DNA from: Zhihengliuella salsuginis
Lineage (GTDB): Bacteria; Actinomycetota; Actinomycetes; Actinomycetales; Micrococcaceae
Direction of reading: 5' to 3'
DNA: 64,000 nucleotides
NCBI RefSeq assembly: GCF_014651715.1
Contig: NZ_BMXK01000002.1
Span: 272,244 to 336,243 of the forward strand
Shown here: piece after piece, positions 33,446 to 43,374 of the stretch
Layout of the letters: every line of letters begins with the position of its first letter
Position numbering within the stretch: the first letter of the stretch is position 1
Notes under the pieces: model-generated
What the model was told of the DNA's origin: nothing
What the model saw: the letters and a program-made list of their open reading frames with translations, nothing else
Database searches by the model: none
Made by a program: the position numbers and the translations under genes

Positions 33446-34323
33446 CCCGCGGCGAAATCCGAGACCAGCGAGGCCGCGGGGCCCGTGGCCTCGTAGTGGA
33501 TGAGGTGCCCGACGTCGTCGATCATCCGCAGCCTGGCGTCCGGGAACAGGCGCGCCAGGTGCTGCTGCGAGGCCGGGCTGCCGAGCTCGTCCTCGATACC
33601 GGCGACCAGCAGGGTGGGCATCGGGATCGACGCGGCGTAGTCGCGCACCGTGCTGCTGATCGAGGCCTCGAAGGCCTCCAGCAGCGCGCGGCGGCTGGTG
33701 AAGCCGCCGAAGTGGAGCCGGTGCTGCTGGCGGACGTAGTCGCGGGTCGCCGGGTCCGGTGATTTGGTCATCGTCAGGCTCATGATGTCGGTGACGAGCC
33801 GCCAGCGCAGCAGCGCGTCGCCGCACCGGGCGGGAAGGGCGGCCCCGACGACGTAGAAGAGGTGCGCCAGCCGGGAGAGCAGGGCCTCGGAGCCCTCGAG
33901 CGCCGGCTCGCTGATCGGATTGATCAGAGCCAGCCGCGACCAACGGTGCGGGTGGGCGGAGGCGTGGGCCGCGGCGACGACGGAGCCGAACGAGTGTCCG
34001 AGCAGCGTCGAGCCGGCGGGGACCTCGAGCTGGTCGGCGAGTTCACCGAGGACCGCGGAGTACCCCGCGATGTCGTGGCGGAGGCCCGAGGACTCGGCGA
34101 CCTCGGTCGAGGCGCCGAAACCGGGGAGGTCGGGCACGACGACGGTGTAGTCCTCGAGCCCGTCGATCAGGCGGGCCAGGCCGTGGTGGTCCCCGCGGAA
34201 CCCGTGGACGGCGACGATGACCGGGGCGGCCCTGCCGGCGACGGCCCGGCCCGGGTACGTCCAGCAGCGGACCGCCGCACCGTAGACCGTATGAGTGCTG
34301 ATGAGGGCGCTTCGGGTGGTCAT
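33442..34323 (-). CDS. Alpha/beta-hydrolase
   Basis: A 293-residue serine hydrolase of the alpha/beta fold. It has an oxyanion region VHGFRGDHHG, nucleophile elbow GHSFGS (about residues 113-118), a late acid (GIEDELGSP) and histidine in VGHLIHYEA. The fold is clear but substrate is not; esterase, lipase-like or haloalkane-dehalogenase-like annotations are all possible. TAGATT lies 6 nt before the ATG, suggesting a leaderless message. It ends against priA and starts 9 nt from the end of the regulator gene, so it is co-directional with, but probably independent of, the glp regulator. Confidence 0.88.
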   Translation of the reverse strand: MTTRSALISTHTVYGAAVRCWTYPGRAVAGRAAPVIVAVHGFRGDHHGLARLIDGLEDYTVVVPDLPGFGASTEVAESSGLRHDIAGYSAVLGELADQLEVPAGSTLLGHSFGSVVAAAHASAHPHRWSRLALINPISEPALEGSEALLSRLAHLFYVVGAALPARCGDALLRWRLVTDIMSLTMTKSPDPATRDYVRQQHRLHFGGFTSRRALLEAFEASISSTVRDYAASIPMPTLLVAGIEDELGSPASQQHLARLFPDARLRMIDDVGHLIHYEATGPAASLVSDFAAG

Positions 34324-34329
34324 GCCTTC

Positions 34330-34335
34330 AATCTA
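34330..34335 (-). promoter_or_regulatory. -10 box giving a leaderless start (hydrolase)
   Basis: TAGATT on the minus strand, 6 nt before the ATG at 34323. It lies over the stop region of the upstream regulator gene. Confidence 0.45.
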
Positions 34336-35385
34336 CCGCGTCGCCGCATGGCGTTCGTGGTGCCGCACGAGGTGCCGGGCCGCCCCTTCGTCGACGACCA
34401 GGTCGGTGATGTAGCCGGCGTGCAGCGCCGCCGCCAGAGCGGGGACCTTGGACTGCCCGGCCACCGCGCACAGGCGGCGGGGCACGGTCTTCAGCAGGTC
34501 CAGCGCGGGTCCTGTCGACCGGCGGTTGAGCTCGATGCCCGCCGTGTCGCCGTCGGCCCGGAAGAAGACCGTGGCGATGTCGCCCACGACGTCCTGCCGG
34601 CGCAGGGCGCTGATGTCGAGGGGTGTGAGGTACCCGCCCCGGTAGACGTGGCTGGGGACCTCGGCACCGATCGTTCCGAGGCCGAACACGGCCAGGCCCA
34701 TGTGCGCGTGCAGGTCCAGCACGCGGCGCACCGAGCGTTCCTGCCACATCATCTCCCGCGTCTCGGCGTGGTCGAAGAACGTCGGGACGGGGAACTGCTC
34801 GACGCGCGCGGTGAACGCGGTGCCGAACCGGTGCAGGATTTCGGAGGAGTAGCCGATCCCGGAGGACTGGGTGTTGCCGGACCCGTTGAGCTGGACGACC
34901 ACGGAGTCGTGGGTCGGCTTGCGCTTGAGGTGCCGGCTGATGGCGCTCATCGTCGAGCCCCAGGCCACGCCGATGGTCATCTCCGAATCCACGAGCCGGC
35001 CGACCAGCAGCGCCGCCTGGAGGGCGACGCGGTCGAGCACCTGCGCCTCGCTCAGGCCGCCGTCGGTCGGCACCACGTGCACCCGGACCCCGAAGGTCCT
35101 GGCGATGGCGGCGGCGGTCTCCGGGGCCTGCCGTTCGTGCTCGGTGATCGTGATGGTCACCATCCCGGCGTCGCGCGCGTACGTCAGCAGGCGCGAGACC
35201 GTCGACCGGGAGGTCCCGAGGTCGCGGGCGATCGAGTCCATCGTCAGGTGCTGGACGTAGTAGAGCTGGGAGGCCCGCAGCGCCTGCGCGTCGCGTCGGA
35301 GGGCCGACTCCGTGCGGTGACTCGCCTCACGTTTTTTCACTGCCGACTCCGAATCTGGTGGTCGAGATGTCGTTGGGACACCCAT
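34333..35385 (-). CDS. SorC/DeoR-type sugar-binding transcriptional regulator, probable glycerol regulator
   Basis: Transcription factor with an N-terminal helix-turn-helix (YYVQHLTMDSIARDLGTS, RSTVSRLLTYARDAGM) and a C-terminal SorC-type sugar-phosphate-binding domain (IGVAWGSTMSAI, VQLNGSG, GLGTIG). From the ATG at 35385 it has 350 residues; an ATG at 35403 is an alternative, and the frame is open to 35496. It is divergent from glpD, and a TGCAC-N4-GTGCA palindrome lies directly before the 35385 start, so it probably controls glpD-glpF-glpK and itself. The effector may be glycerol 3-phosphate or a related phosphate; that is inference. Confidence 0.85.
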   Translation of the reverse strand: MGVPTTSRPPDSESAVKKREASHRTESALRRDAQALRASQLYYVQHLTMDSIARDLGTSRSTVSRLLTYARDAGMVTITITEHERQAPETAAAIARTFGVRVHVVPTDGGLSEAQVLDRVALQAALLVGRLVDSEMTIGVAWGSTMSAISRHLKRKPTHDSVVVQLNGSGNTQSSGIGYSSEILHRFGTAFTARVEQFPVPTFFDHAETREMMWQERSVRRVLDLHAHMGLAVFGLGTIGAEVPSHVYRGGYLTPLDISALRRQDVVGDIATVFFRADGDTAGIELNRRSTGPALDLLKTVPRRLCAVAGQSKVPALAAALHAGYITDLVVDEGAARHLVRHHERHAATR

Positions 35386-35388
35386 TGT

Positions 35389-35402
35389 TGCACGTTCGTG
35401 CA
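35389..35402. promoter_or_regulatory. Probable operator of the glp regulator
   Basis: TGCAC-GTTC-GTGCA, a 14-bp palindrome in the divergent control region. On the plus strand a -35, TTGACC (35409-35414), starts 6 nt downstream, with AAGACT (35433-35438) as a possible -10 for glpD. The palindrome size and symmetry fit a SorC/DeoR-family operator. Binding is inferred. Confidence 0.6.
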
Positions 35403-35497
35403 TTTGCGTTGACCGATCGTGCGAGGGTTTCCAAGACTGTTCTGCGTGACCCCGTACGACGGGTCGCGTCACCACGTATTGAGGAGTCATCACCACC

Positions 35498-37192
35498 GTG
35501 CAGACCGAACAGAGCCGCCAGATCGTCCGCCAGCTTCAGGAGCGCCCCGCAGCCCGCGTGCTGGTCGTCGGAGGCGGAATCAACGGAGTCGCGACGTTCC
35601 GCGACCTCGCGCTCCAGGGCGTCGACGTCACGCTGGTCGAGCGCGGCGACTACTGCGAGGGCGCCTCCGGGGCGTCCAGCCACATGATCCACGGCGGCAT
35701 CCGCTACCTGGAGAACGGCGAGTTCCGCCTGGTGCACGAGTCCGTCCAGGAGCGCAACGGCCTGCTCGAGGTCGCGGCCCACCACGTGAAGCCGCTGCGC
35801 ACGACGATCCCGATCTTCTCCACGTTCTCCGGCATCCTCTCGGCGCCGACGCGGTTCCTCACTCACCGCTCCGGGAAGCCGACCGAGCGCGGCGCCGTCC
35901 TCATCAAGCTCGGCCTGGTGATGTACGACGCGTTCGCCGGCATCAAGCGCAGCACCCCGTGGCACACGTTCGTCGGCCGCAAGGCCAGCCGCGAGCAGCT
36001 GCCCGCCCTGCGGGACGACGTGAAGTACACGGCCACCTACTTCGACGCCTCCGTGCACAACCCGGAGCGCCTCACCCTCGACGTGCTGCGCGACGGCCTC
36101 GCCGCCAACCCGCAGGCCCGCGCCGCGAACTACGTCTCGCTCATCGGGAACGACGGCGGCGCAGCCACACTGCGCGACGAGCTCACCGGCGAGACCTTCG
36201 AGTTCGCCGCCGACGTCGTCGTCAACGCGACCGGCGCGTGGACCGACCTGACCAACACCGACATGGGCGCCGCGACCAGCTACATGGGCGGCACCAAGGG
36301 CTCGCACATCGTGCTCGACCACCCGGAGCTGCACGCCGCCTGCGCGGGCCGCGAGATCTTCTTCGAGCACACCGACGGCCGCATCGTGCTGATCTACCCG
36401 CTCGGCGACCGCGTCCTCGTGGGCACCACCGACCTCGAGGCCGACATGAGCGTCGACGCGGTCTGCACCGAGGCGGAGGTCGACTACTTCTTCGACCTCG
36501 TCGGGCACGTGTTCCCGAAGATCTCCGTGGAGCGCAGCCACATCGTCTACCGCTTCTCGGGCGTCCGCCCGCTGCCGCGCCACGACGACACCGCGCCGGG
36601 CTTCGTCTCCCGCGACTACCGGATCGAGCGCCGCGCCGGAGACAACACCGTGTTCTCGCTCGTCGGCGGCAAGTGGACCACCTTCCGCGCCGTGGCCGAG
36701 CACCTCACCAACGAGGTCCTCGACGAGGTCGGCCTGGCCCGCTCGGTGCAGACCACCGGCCTGGCGATCGGCGGCGGCCGCAACTACCCGACGACCGACG
36801 CCGGACGCCGTGCCTGGGCCTCCGCCCGCACGCGCTTCGCCAGCGCCGAGCGCCTGGACATCCTGCTCGAGCGCTACGGCACGCGCGCCGACGAGGTCCT
36901 GCCGTATCTGGGCGGGGAGAGCGACCTCCCGCTGGCCGGCCTGGGCAACCCGAACGAGCTGTCCACCGGCGAGCTGGCCTACATGGTCGAGCACGAGCAG
37001 GTCGGCCACCTCGTCGACGTGCTCGTCCGCCGCACCGCCCTCGCCTTCCGGGGGCTCGTCACCCGTGAACTCGTCGACCAGCTGGCGGACGAGCTCGCCT
37101 CGCGCCTCGGCTGGGACGAGGACCGGCGAAGCGCCGAGATCCTCGGCTGCACCTCGGTCCTGCACGAGAAGCACCAGGTCGAGCTCGTCTAG
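35498..37192 (+). CDS. glpD: Aerobic glycerol-3-phosphate dehydrogenase
   Basis: FAD enzyme that oxidises glycerol 3-phosphate to dihydroxyacetone phosphate and feeds electrons to quinone at the membrane. The 564-residue product has the dinucleotide motif VLVVGGGINGVATFRDLA (about residues 21-38), the GlpD signature GASGASSHMIHGGIRYLE and the late FAD segment FSLVGGKWTTFRAVAE. The GTG start follows GAGGAG. glpF and glpK follow in the same direction, so the whole glycerol uptake and oxidation route is here. Confidence 0.97.
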   Translation: MQTEQSRQIVRQLQERPAARVLVVGGGINGVATFRDLALQGVDVTLVERGDYCEGASGASSHMIHGGIRYLENGEFRLVHESVQERNGLLEVAAHHVKPLRTTIPIFSTFSGILSAPTRFLTHRSGKPTERGAVLIKLGLVMYDAFAGIKRSTPWHTFVGRKASREQLPALRDDVKYTATYFDASVHNPERLTLDVLRDGLAANPQARAANYVSLIGNDGGAATLRDELTGETFEFAADVVVNATGAWTDLTNTDMGAATSYMGGTKGSHIVLDHPELHAACAGREIFFEHTDGRIVLIYPLGDRVLVGTTDLEADMSVDAVCTEAEVDYFFDLVGHVFPKISVERSHIVYRFSGVRPLPRHDDTAPGFVSRDYRIERRAGDNTVFSLVGGKWTTFRAVAEHLTNEVLDEVGLARSVQTTGLAIGGGRNYPTTDAGRRAWASARTRFASAERLDILLERYGTRADEVLPYLGGESDLPLAGLGNPNELSTGELAYMVEHEQVGHLVDVLVRRTALAFRGLVTRELVDQLADELASRLGWDEDRRSAEILGCTSVLHEKHQVELV

Positions 37193-37251
37193 GCGACCTG
37201 CCCGACACCACTCACACCTGCAATGACAACGACTGACAAAGGAGTCACCTT

Positions 37252-37983
37252 ATGACAGCCCAGATATTCCTCGCCGAGATGTTCGGCACCATGACGCTGT
37301 TGGCCCTCGGCTGCGGCGTCGTCGCCAACGTCGTCCTGGCCAAGACCAAGGGCTTCAGCGGCGGCTGGCTGCTCATCAACTTCGGCTGGGGGCTCGGCGT
37401 CTTCTCCGGCGTGTTCGTGGCCGCGCAGTCCGGGGCCCACCTCAACCCGGCCGTCACCGTGGGCCTGATCGCCAACCAGGACGTCCACGAGTTCGCCCCC
37501 GGCGTGGCCATCACGGTGGCCAACACCCTGCTCTACTTCGCGGCCGAGATGCTCGGCGCCTTCCTCGGCGCCGTGCTGGCATGGTTGACCTACCGCAACC
37601 ACTTCGACCACCCGGACACCGAGACCGGGGCCAAGCTGGCAGTCTTCTCGACCGGCCCCGAGATCCGCAACAAGCCGTGGAACCTGGTGACCGAGATCAT
37701 CGGCACGTTCTTCCTGGTCTTCGTCATCGGCAGCCTCGGCGGGACGCCGCACGAACTCGGCCCGCTGGCGGTCGGCCTGCTCGTCCTCGTGATCGGCGCC
37801 TCCCTCGGCGGCCCGACCGGGTACGCCATCAACCCGGCCCGCGACCTCGGCCCGCGCATCGCCCACGCGCTCTTGCCCATCAAGGGCAAGGGTGGTAGCG
37901 ATTGGAGCTACTCGTGGGTCCCGATCGTGGGCCCGCTGGTCGGCGGCGCGCTGGGCGGCCTGACCGCCGGTGCGATCTTCTGA
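37252..37983 (+). CDS. glpF: Glycerol uptake facilitator (aquaglyceroporin)
   Basis: MIP-family channel letting glycerol diffuse into the cell. The 243-residue product has six hydrophobic segments and both pore motifs, HLNPAVT (about residue 64) and [10 protein letters not shown] (about 193). The Asp after the second NPA is the mark of glycerol-conducting channels as opposed to water channels. AAAGGAG precedes the ATG. glpK begins 50 nt later and would trap the entering glycerol. Confidence 0.96.
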   Translation: MTAQIFLAEMFGTMTLLALGCGVVANVVLAKTKGFSGGWLLINFGWGLGVFSGVFVAAQSGAHLNPAVTVGLIANQDVHEFAPGVAITVANTLLYFAAEMLGAFLGAVLAWLTYRNHFDHPDTETGAKLAVFSTGPEIRNKPWNLVTEIIGTFFLVFVIGSLGGTPHELGPLAVGLLVLVIGASLGGPTGYAINPARDLGPRIAHALLPIKGKGGSDWSYSWVPIVGPLVGGALGGLTAGAIF

Positions 37984-38032
37984 CCCGACCCCCGACGCCG
38001 ACACGCCCCACCACCACGTCAAAGGAGACCCC

Positions 38033-39544
38033 ATGAGCTACATCATCGCGATCGACCAGGGAACCACGAGCAGCCGCGCCATCGTCTTCGACCAGGCAGG
38101 CAACATCGTCTCGGTCGGCCAGAAGGAGCACGAGCAGATCCTGCCGAAGGCCGGCTGGGTCGAGCACGACGCCGCCGAGATCTGGACGAATGTCCGCGAG
38201 GTCGTCGGGCAGGCGCTCTCCCGCGCCAACCTGACCCGCCACGACATCGACTCGGTCGGCATCACCAACCAGCGCGAGACGGCCGTCGTCTGGGACCGGA
38301 CCACCGGTGAGCCGGTCTACAACGCCATCGTCTGGCAGGACACCCGCACGCAGGGCATCGTCGACGAGCTCGCGGCCGACGGCGGGACCGACCGCTACAA
38401 GGACCGGGTCGGCCTGCCGCTGGCGACCTACTTCTCGGGCACCAAGATCAAATGGATCCTCGACAACGTCGAGGGGGCCCGAGAGCGGGCCGACGCCGGC
38501 GACCTGATGTTCGGGACCACGGACTCCTGGGTCCTGTGGAACCTGACCGGCGGAACCAACGGCGGCGTGCACGCCACCGATGTGACGAACGCGTCGCGCA
38601 CCCTGTTCATGAACCTCGACTCGCTGACCTGGAACGAGGAGATCCTCGCGGACTTCGGCGTCCCGGCCTCGATGATGCCGGAGATCAAGTCCTCGTCCGA
38701 GGTCTACGGGCACGTCGCCGGCTCGCAGCTGCTGCGCGAGGTCCCGGTCGCCGGCATCCTCGGCGACCAGCAGGCCGCCACCTTCGGGCAGGCCGCCTTC
38801 AAGCAGGGCGAGGCCAAGAACACCTACGGCACGGGCTGCTTCCTCATCTTCAACACGGGGGAGGAGATCGTCCACTCGGACAACGGGCTGCTGACCACCG
38901 TCGCCTACAAGCTGGGTGAGAACAAGACCGTCTACGCGCTCGAGGGCTCGATCGCCGTCGCCGGATCCCTCGTGCAGTGGTTCCGCGACCAGCTGGGCAT
39001 CATCGCCAGCGCGCCGGAGATCGAGGAGCTGGCGAAGAAGGTCGACGACAACGGCGGGGTCTACATCGTCCCGGCCTTCTCCGGCCTGTTCGCCCCGCAC
39101 TGGCGCCCGGAGGCGCGCGGCGCGATCGTCGGCCTGACCCGCTTCGCGAACAAGAATCACATGGCCCGCGCGGCGCTCGAGGCCACGGCCTTCCAGACCC
39201 GCGAGGTCCTCGACGCGGTCAACTCGGACGCGGGTGTCCCGCTGACGGAGCTGCGCGTCGACGGTGGGATGGTCGAGAACGACGCGCTCATGCAGTTCCA
39301 GTCGGACATCCTCGGCGTGCCCGTCGTGAGGCCCGAGATCATCGAGACGACGGCGCTCGGCGCGGCCTACGCCGCCGGCCTCGCCACGGGCTTCTGGAAC
39401 GACCTCGGCGAGCTCACGGCCAAGTGGGCCGAGGACAAGCGCTGGGAGCCGGCGATGGACGACGCCGAGCGCGAGCGCCAGATGCGTCTCTGGCGCAAGG
39501 CCGTCCAGCGCACGCTGGACTGGGTCGACGAGGACGTGCTCTAG
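38033..39544 (+). CDS. glpK: Glycerol kinase
   Basis: Phosphorylates glycerol to glycerol 3-phosphate, the substrate of GlpD. The 503-residue FGGY-family product has [14 protein letters not shown] at the N terminus, [30 protein letters not shown] and [14 protein letters not shown]. The ATG at 38033 follows AAAGGAGACC; the frame is open 63 nt further upstream. A tall hairpin follows 38 nt after the stop and ends the glp unit. Confidence 0.98.
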   Translation: MSYIIAIDQGTTSSRAIVFDQAGNIVSVGQKEHEQILPKAGWVEHDAAEIWTNVREVVGQALSRANLTRHDIDSVGITNQRETAVVWDRTTGEPVYNAIVWQDTRTQGIVDELAADGGTDRYKDRVGLPLATYFSGTKIKWILDNVEGARERADAGDLMFGTTDSWVLWNLTGGTNGGVHATDVTNASRTLFMNLDSLTWNEEILADFGVPASMMPEIKSSSEVYGHVAGSQLLREVPVAGILGDQQAATFGQAAFKQGEAKNTYGTGCFLIFNTGEEIVHSDNGLLTTVAYKLGENKTVYALEGSIAVAGSLVQWFRDQLGIIASAPEIEELAKKVDDNGGVYIVPAFSGLFAPHWRPEARGAIVGLTRFANKNHMARAALEATAFQTREVLDAVNSDAGVPLTELRVDGGMVENDALMQFQSDILGVPVVRPEIIETTALGAAYAAGLATGFWNDLGELTAKWAEDKRWEPAMDDAERERQMRLWRKAVQRTLDWVDEDVL

Positions 39545-39581
39545 GGGCGCCTTCCGGCGACCGGCTTCAGCGGCGCGACGG

Positions 39582-39617
39582 GGGACGACGACGGCGGGGG
39601 ACCGCCGTCGTCGTCCC
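39582..39617 (+). terminator. Terminator of the glp operon
   Basis: A perfect 16-bp stem (39582-39597 with 39602-39617) closed by a GGGA tetraloop. There is no T-run. Confidence 0.8.
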
Positions 39618-39628
39618 TGCCCGTGCTG

Positions 39629-39634
39629 TAAACT
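39629..39634 (+). promoter_or_regulatory. -10 box of the leuS leader transcript
   Basis: TAAACT, 7 nt before the leader-peptide ATG. The would-be -35 falls inside the glpK terminator and does not match consensus. Confidence 0.5.
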
Positions 39635-39641
39635 GGCGGAC

Positions 39642-39668
39642 ATGGTATTGCGCCCAGCCCTACGTTGA
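39642..39668 (+). CDS. leuS leader peptide
   Basis: An 8-codon ORF encoding MVLRPALR. Its two leucine codons are TTG (39648-39650) and CTA (39660-39662), both rare in this GC-rich sequence, where CTG and CTC dominate. A TAAACT -10 lies 7 nt before the ATG, so translation is probably leaderless. A terminator hairpin with U-tract follows 40 nt after the stop. Ribosome stalling at CTA when charged tRNA-Leu is short would change downstream folding and allow leuS transcription. Leucine attenuators before leuS have been predicted in Streptomyces. Confidence 0.7.
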   Translation: MVLRPALR

Positions 39669-39708
39669 CCGCCGGAGACCATCCTCCCGGATGTCCCCGT
39701 GCGGTGCG

Positions 39709-39731
39709 CCCCTTGCATGCAAGGGGCTTTT
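39709..39731 (+). terminator. leuS attenuator
   Basis: CCCCTTG-CATG-CAAGGGG (39709-39726), a 7-bp stem and tetraloop (the whole is a perfect 18-nt palindrome), followed by CTTTT. A weak competing stem can form between GTGCGG (39699-39704) and CTTGCAT (39712-39718). CATCC/GGATG (39681-39694) forms another stem between leader peptide and attenuator. Confidence 0.7.
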
Positions 39732-39817
39732 GCATGTTCTGGCCAAGCCACCGGCACCCCGCGCCCCCGGGGCCACCGCCGATGCACGACGTACCTACAG
39801 TGAAGGTGAAACAACAC

Positions 39818-42316
39818 GTGAGCACGCAGCCCAGCGAAGCGACCCAGAGCGGTACCGCGTACGACTTCCGCGAGATCGAGGCCAAGTGGGCCCCGGTGTG
39901 GGAGGAGCTAGGTGTGTTCACGCCGGCCGACGACGGCAGCCGCGAGCGCCGCTACGTGCTGGACATGTTCCCGTACCCCTCGGGCGATCTGCACATGGGC
40001 CACGCGGAAGCGTTCGCCATGGGCGACGTCGTCTCCCGCTACTGGAACCAGTGCGGCTACGACGTGCTGCACCCGATCGGCTGGGACTCCTTCGGCCTGC
40101 CGGCCGAGAACGCCGCCATCAAGCGCGACGCGCACCCGGCCGAGTGGACCTACAAAAACATCGACACCCAAGCCGCGTCCTTCAAGCGCTACGCGATCAG
40201 CGCCGACTGGTCGCGCCGCCTGCACACCTCGGACCCCGAGTACTACCGGTGGACGCAGTGGCTGTTCTCCCGCTTCTACGAGAAGGGCCTGGCCTACCGC
40301 AAGAACCACCCCGTGAACTGGTGCCCGAAGGACCAGACCGTGCTCGCCAACGAGCAGGTCGTCGACGGCGCGTGCGAGCGCTGCGGCACCCCGGTGACCA
40401 AGAAGTCCCTGAACCAGTGGTACTTCAAGATCACCGAGTACGCCGACCGGCTGCTCGACGACATGGAGCAGCTCAAGGGCCACTGGCCGGAGCGCGTGCT
40501 CCTGATGCAGAAGAACTGGATCGGCCGCTCCGAGGGCGCCCACGTGGATTTCGTCATCGCCGCCGAGGGCGACAAGCCGGAGGCGAAGACCACCGTCTTC
40601 ACCACACGCCCGGACACCCTGCACGGGGCGACGTTCTTCGTCGTCGCCGCCGACGCGGACCTGGCCGGCGAGCTGGTCACCGACGCCCAGCGCCCGGCGC
40701 TGGAGGCCTACCAGGAGCAGGTCAAGGCGCTGAGCGAGATCGAGCGCCAGTCCACCGAGCGTGAGAAGACCGGCGTGTTCACCGGCCGCTACGCGACCAA
40801 CCCGCTCAACGGCGAGAAGCTGCCGGTCTGGGCCGCGGACTACGTCCTCGCCGACTACGGCACGGGCGCGATCATGGCCGTGCCGGCCCACGACCAGCGC
40901 GACCTGGACTTCGCGAGGACCTTCGACCTGCCGGTGCGCGCCGTCCTGGACACCGGCGAGGAGGACCCGGCCGCCACGGGGACCGCCACCACCGGGGAGG
41001 GCACGCTGATCAACTCGGGCGAGCTCGACGGGCTGAGCAAGGCCGACGGCATCGCCCGGGCCATAGAGATCGTCGAGGCCGCCGGCACCGGCGAGCACAC
41101 CGTCAACTTCCGCCTGCGCGACTGGCTGCTGAGCCGCCAGCGCTTCTGGGGCACCCCGATCCCGATCATCCACTGCGCCGCGTGCGGCGAGGTCCCGGTT
41201 CCGGACGAGCAGCTGCCGGTCCGCCTCCCCGACAACCTGCGCGGCGAGCAGCTCTCCCCGAAGGGCACCTCGCCGCTGGCCGCGGCCGAGGAATGGGTCA
41301 ACGTCGACTGCCCGCGGTGCGGCGGCGCCGCCCAGCGGGACACCGACACCATGGACACGTTCGTGGACTCGTCCTGGTACTTCCTGCGCTTCGTCTCGCC
41401 GGACTACACCGAGGGTCCGTTCGACCCGCAGGCGGTGCGCGACTGGATGCCGGTCGGGCAGTACGTCGGCGGCGTCGAGCACGCGATCCTGCACCTGCTC
41501 TACGCGCGCTTCTTCACGAAGGTCATCCACGACCTGGGTCTGATCGACGCCACCGAACCGTTCAGCGCCCTGCTCAACCAGGGGCAGGTGCTCAACGGCG
41601 GCCGCGCCATGAGCAAGTCGCTGGGCAACGGCGTCGACCTCGGCGAACAGCTGGACGTGTTCGGCGTCGACGCCGTGCGCCTGACGATGATCTTCGCGTC
41701 CCCGCCCGAGGACGACGTCGACTGGGCCGACGTCTCCCCGTCCGGCTCGGCCAAGTTCCTGGCCCGCGCCTGGCGGCTCGCCGGCGACGTCGCCAGCCGC
41801 CCCGGCGCCGATCCCGCGGCGGGCGACGCGCAGTTGCGCTCGGTCACGCACAAAACCGTGGCCGAGGCGACGGAACTGCTGGACTCCGGCAAGTTCAACG
41901 TCGTGGTCGCCAAGTCGATGGAGCTGGTCAACGCGACGCGCAAGGCGATCGACTCCGGCGCGGGTGCGGCCGACCCGGCGGTCCGCGAAGCCGTGGAGAC
42001 CGTCGCCGTCATGCTCAGCCTCTTCGCCCCCTACACGGCGGAGGACATGTGGGCCCGCCTCGGCCACGAGCCGTCCGTCGCGAAGGCCGGCTGGCCCGCG
42101 GTGGACCCGGCGCTGCTCGTCGACGACACGGTCGTCGCCGTGGTCCAGGTCAAGGGCAAGGTGCGCGACCGCCTGGAGGTCTCGCCGGACATCAGCGAGG
42201 ACGAACTGCGCGCGACGGCACTCGCTTCCCCCGCCGTGCAGAAGCTCCTGGACGGCGCCGAGCCGCGCAAGGTGATCGTCCGGGCGCCGAAACTCGTCAA
42301 CATCGTCCCGGCCTAG
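39818..42316 (+). CDS. leuS: Leucyl-tRNA synthetase
   Basis: Charges tRNA-Leu. From the GTG at 39818, which has GAAGGTGA 8 nt upstream, the product has 832 residues, near the family norm. Class I signatures are the HIGH-type motif PSGDLHMGH (about residues 49-57) and the KMSKS-type motif [12 protein letters not shown] large CP1 editing domain lies between (about 230-420, with [13 protein letters not shown]). The Ala for Lys at the first KMSKS position is usual for bacterial LeuRS of this type. In-frame starts at 39800 and 39665 exist; the latter would run through the attenuator and is not credible. Confidence 0.96.
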   Translation: MSTQPSEATQSGTAYDFREIEAKWAPVWEELGVFTPADDGSRERRYVLDMFPYPSGDLHMGHAEAFAMGDVVSRYWNQCGYDVLHPIGWDSFGLPAENAAIKRDAHPAEWTYKNIDTQAASFKRYAISADWSRRLHTSDPEYYRWTQWLFSRFYEKGLAYRKNHPVNWCPKDQTVLANEQVVDGACERCGTPVTKKSLNQWYFKITEYADRLLDDMEQLKGHWPERVLLMQKNWIGRSEGAHVDFVIAAEGDKPEAKTTVFTTRPDTLHGATFFVVAADADLAGELVTDAQRPALEAYQEQVKALSEIERQSTEREKTGVFTGRYATNPLNGEKLPVWAADYVLADYGTGAIMAVPAHDQRDLDFARTFDLPVRAVLDTGEEDPAATGTATTGEGTLINSGELDGLSKADGIARAIEIVEAAGTGEHTVNFRLRDWLLSRQRFWGTPIPIIHCAACGEVPVPDEQLPVRLPDNLRGEQLSPKGTSPLAAAEEWVNVDCPRCGGAAQRDTDTMDTFVDSSWYFLRFVSPDYTEGPFDPQAVRDWMPVGQYVGGVEHAILHLLYARFFTKVIHDLGLIDATEPFSALLNQGQVLNGGRAMSKSLGNGVDLGEQLDVFGVDAVRLTMIFASPPEDDVDWADVSPSGSAKFLARAWRLAGDVASRPGADPAAGDAQLRSVTHKTVAEATELLDSGKFNVVVAKSMELVNATRKAIDSGAGAADPAVREAVETVAVMLSLFAPYTAEDMWARLGHEPSVAKAGWPAVDPALLVDDTVVAVVQVKGKVRDRLEVSPDISEDELRATALASPAVQKLLDGAEPRKVIVRAPKLVNIVPA

Positions 42317-42321
42317 GCCGG

Positions 42322-42327
42322 TAGGCT
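42322..42327 (+). promoter_or_regulatory. -10 box giving a leaderless start (degV)
   Basis: TAGGCT with 7 nt to the ATG at 42335. It lies between the leuS stop and the degV start and suggests an independent degV promoter. Confidence 0.45.
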
Positions 42328-42334
42328 GCACAGT

Positions 42335-43282
42335 ATGGGCAACGCTCGGGGCAGACAGCCGGCGGGGTGGATCGAACGACTCCGCGGGCTGGCCTCCTCC
42401 GAGCCGCGGCAGGCCGGTGGCGCCGAGACGGCCGACCGCGTCGCCGTCGTCACGGACAGCGCGGCCGCCCTGCCGGAGGACTGGCTGGAGCCGTTCGGCG
42501 CCGGCGTGCGTGTCGTCCCGATGCCCGTCATGATCGACGGGCAGATCTACACCGAGGGGCACGACGACGTCGAGACCGCGCTGGCCACGGGACTCGCCAC
42601 GGGCGCCCGGATCAGCACGTCCCGTCCGGCACCGGGCGTCTTCGCCCGCACCTACGGCGACCTGGCGGAGACGGGGTACACGGCCGTGGTCTCCGTCCAC
42701 CTCTCCAGCGGACTCTCCGGGACGGTCGACGCCGCCCGGCTGGCGGCGCGGGACGCAGCGATCGACGTGCGCGTCGTAGACTCCGAGACCGTCGGCATGG
42801 CCCAGGGGTACGCCGTCCTCGCGGCGCTGGAGGCGGCACGCGGCGGCGGGAGCGCGGACGACGTCGCCGCGGCCGCCGCAGCCGATGGTCCCGGCAGCAT
42901 CAACTTCGTCGTTCCCACGCTGGATCAGCTCCGGCGCGGTGGCCGCATCACACTGGCGGCCTCCGTGCTGGGCACGCTGCTGTCGGTCAAACCGCTGCTG
43001 ACCGTGCGCGACGGGCAGATCCAGGTCCGCGACAAGGTGCGCACCCAGTCGCGCGCCCTCGACCGCCTCGTGGAGATCAGCCGCGACGCGGCCACGGCCC
43101 GCGCCGAGAAGAGCGGCCGCCCCGCCCGGATCGCCGTGCACTGCTACGGGAACACCGACCAGGCGCAGGAGATCGTCCACGAACTGGCGGCCTATGCCGA
43201 CGGCGAGGTGCGCGTCGTGGGGCTGCCCGCGGTTCTCGGCGCGCATACGGGGGCCGGCGTGGTCGCCGTCGTCGTGGCCTGA
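42335..43282 (+). CDS. DegV family fatty-acid-binding protein
   Basis: DegV/FakB proteins hold a fatty acid and, with a FakA kinase, present it for phosphorylation. The 315-residue product has VAVVTDSAAALPEDW at the N terminus of the domain (about residue 36), STSRPAPGVF, VHLSSGLSGT and DSETVGMAQGY. The first ~35 residues are extra and basic. No fakA is nearby, so whether it serves a FakA pathway is uncertain. comEA follows after 92 nt. Confidence 0.92.
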   Translation: MGNARGRQPAGWIERLRGLASSEPRQAGGAETADRVAVVTDSAAALPEDWLEPFGAGVRVVPMPVMIDGQIYTEGHDDVETALATGLATGARISTSRPAPGVFARTYGDLAETGYTAVVSVHLSSGLSGTVDAARLAARDAAIDVRVVDSETVGMAQGYAVLAALEAARGGGSADDVAAAAAADGPGSINFVVPTLDQLRRGGRITLAASVLGTLLSVKPLLTVRDGQIQVRDKVRTQSRALDRLVEISRDAATARAEKSGRPARIAVHCYGNTDQAQEIVHELAAYADGEVRVVGLPAVLGAHTGAGVVAVVVA

Positions 43283-43362
43283 CTCCCCGTCCACAGGCGG
43301 CGCTTCCGCGGCGCCGGTCCACAGGCCGCGCTTGGAACGGAATCGAGCAGGCGCCGCCGCCC

Positions 43363-43368
43363 TAGCGT
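43363..43368 (+). promoter_or_regulatory. -10 box giving a leaderless start (comEA)
   Basis: TAGCGT, 6 nt before the ATG at 43375. No well-spaced -35 is visible. Confidence 0.4.
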
Positions 43369-43374
43369 CGAGGC

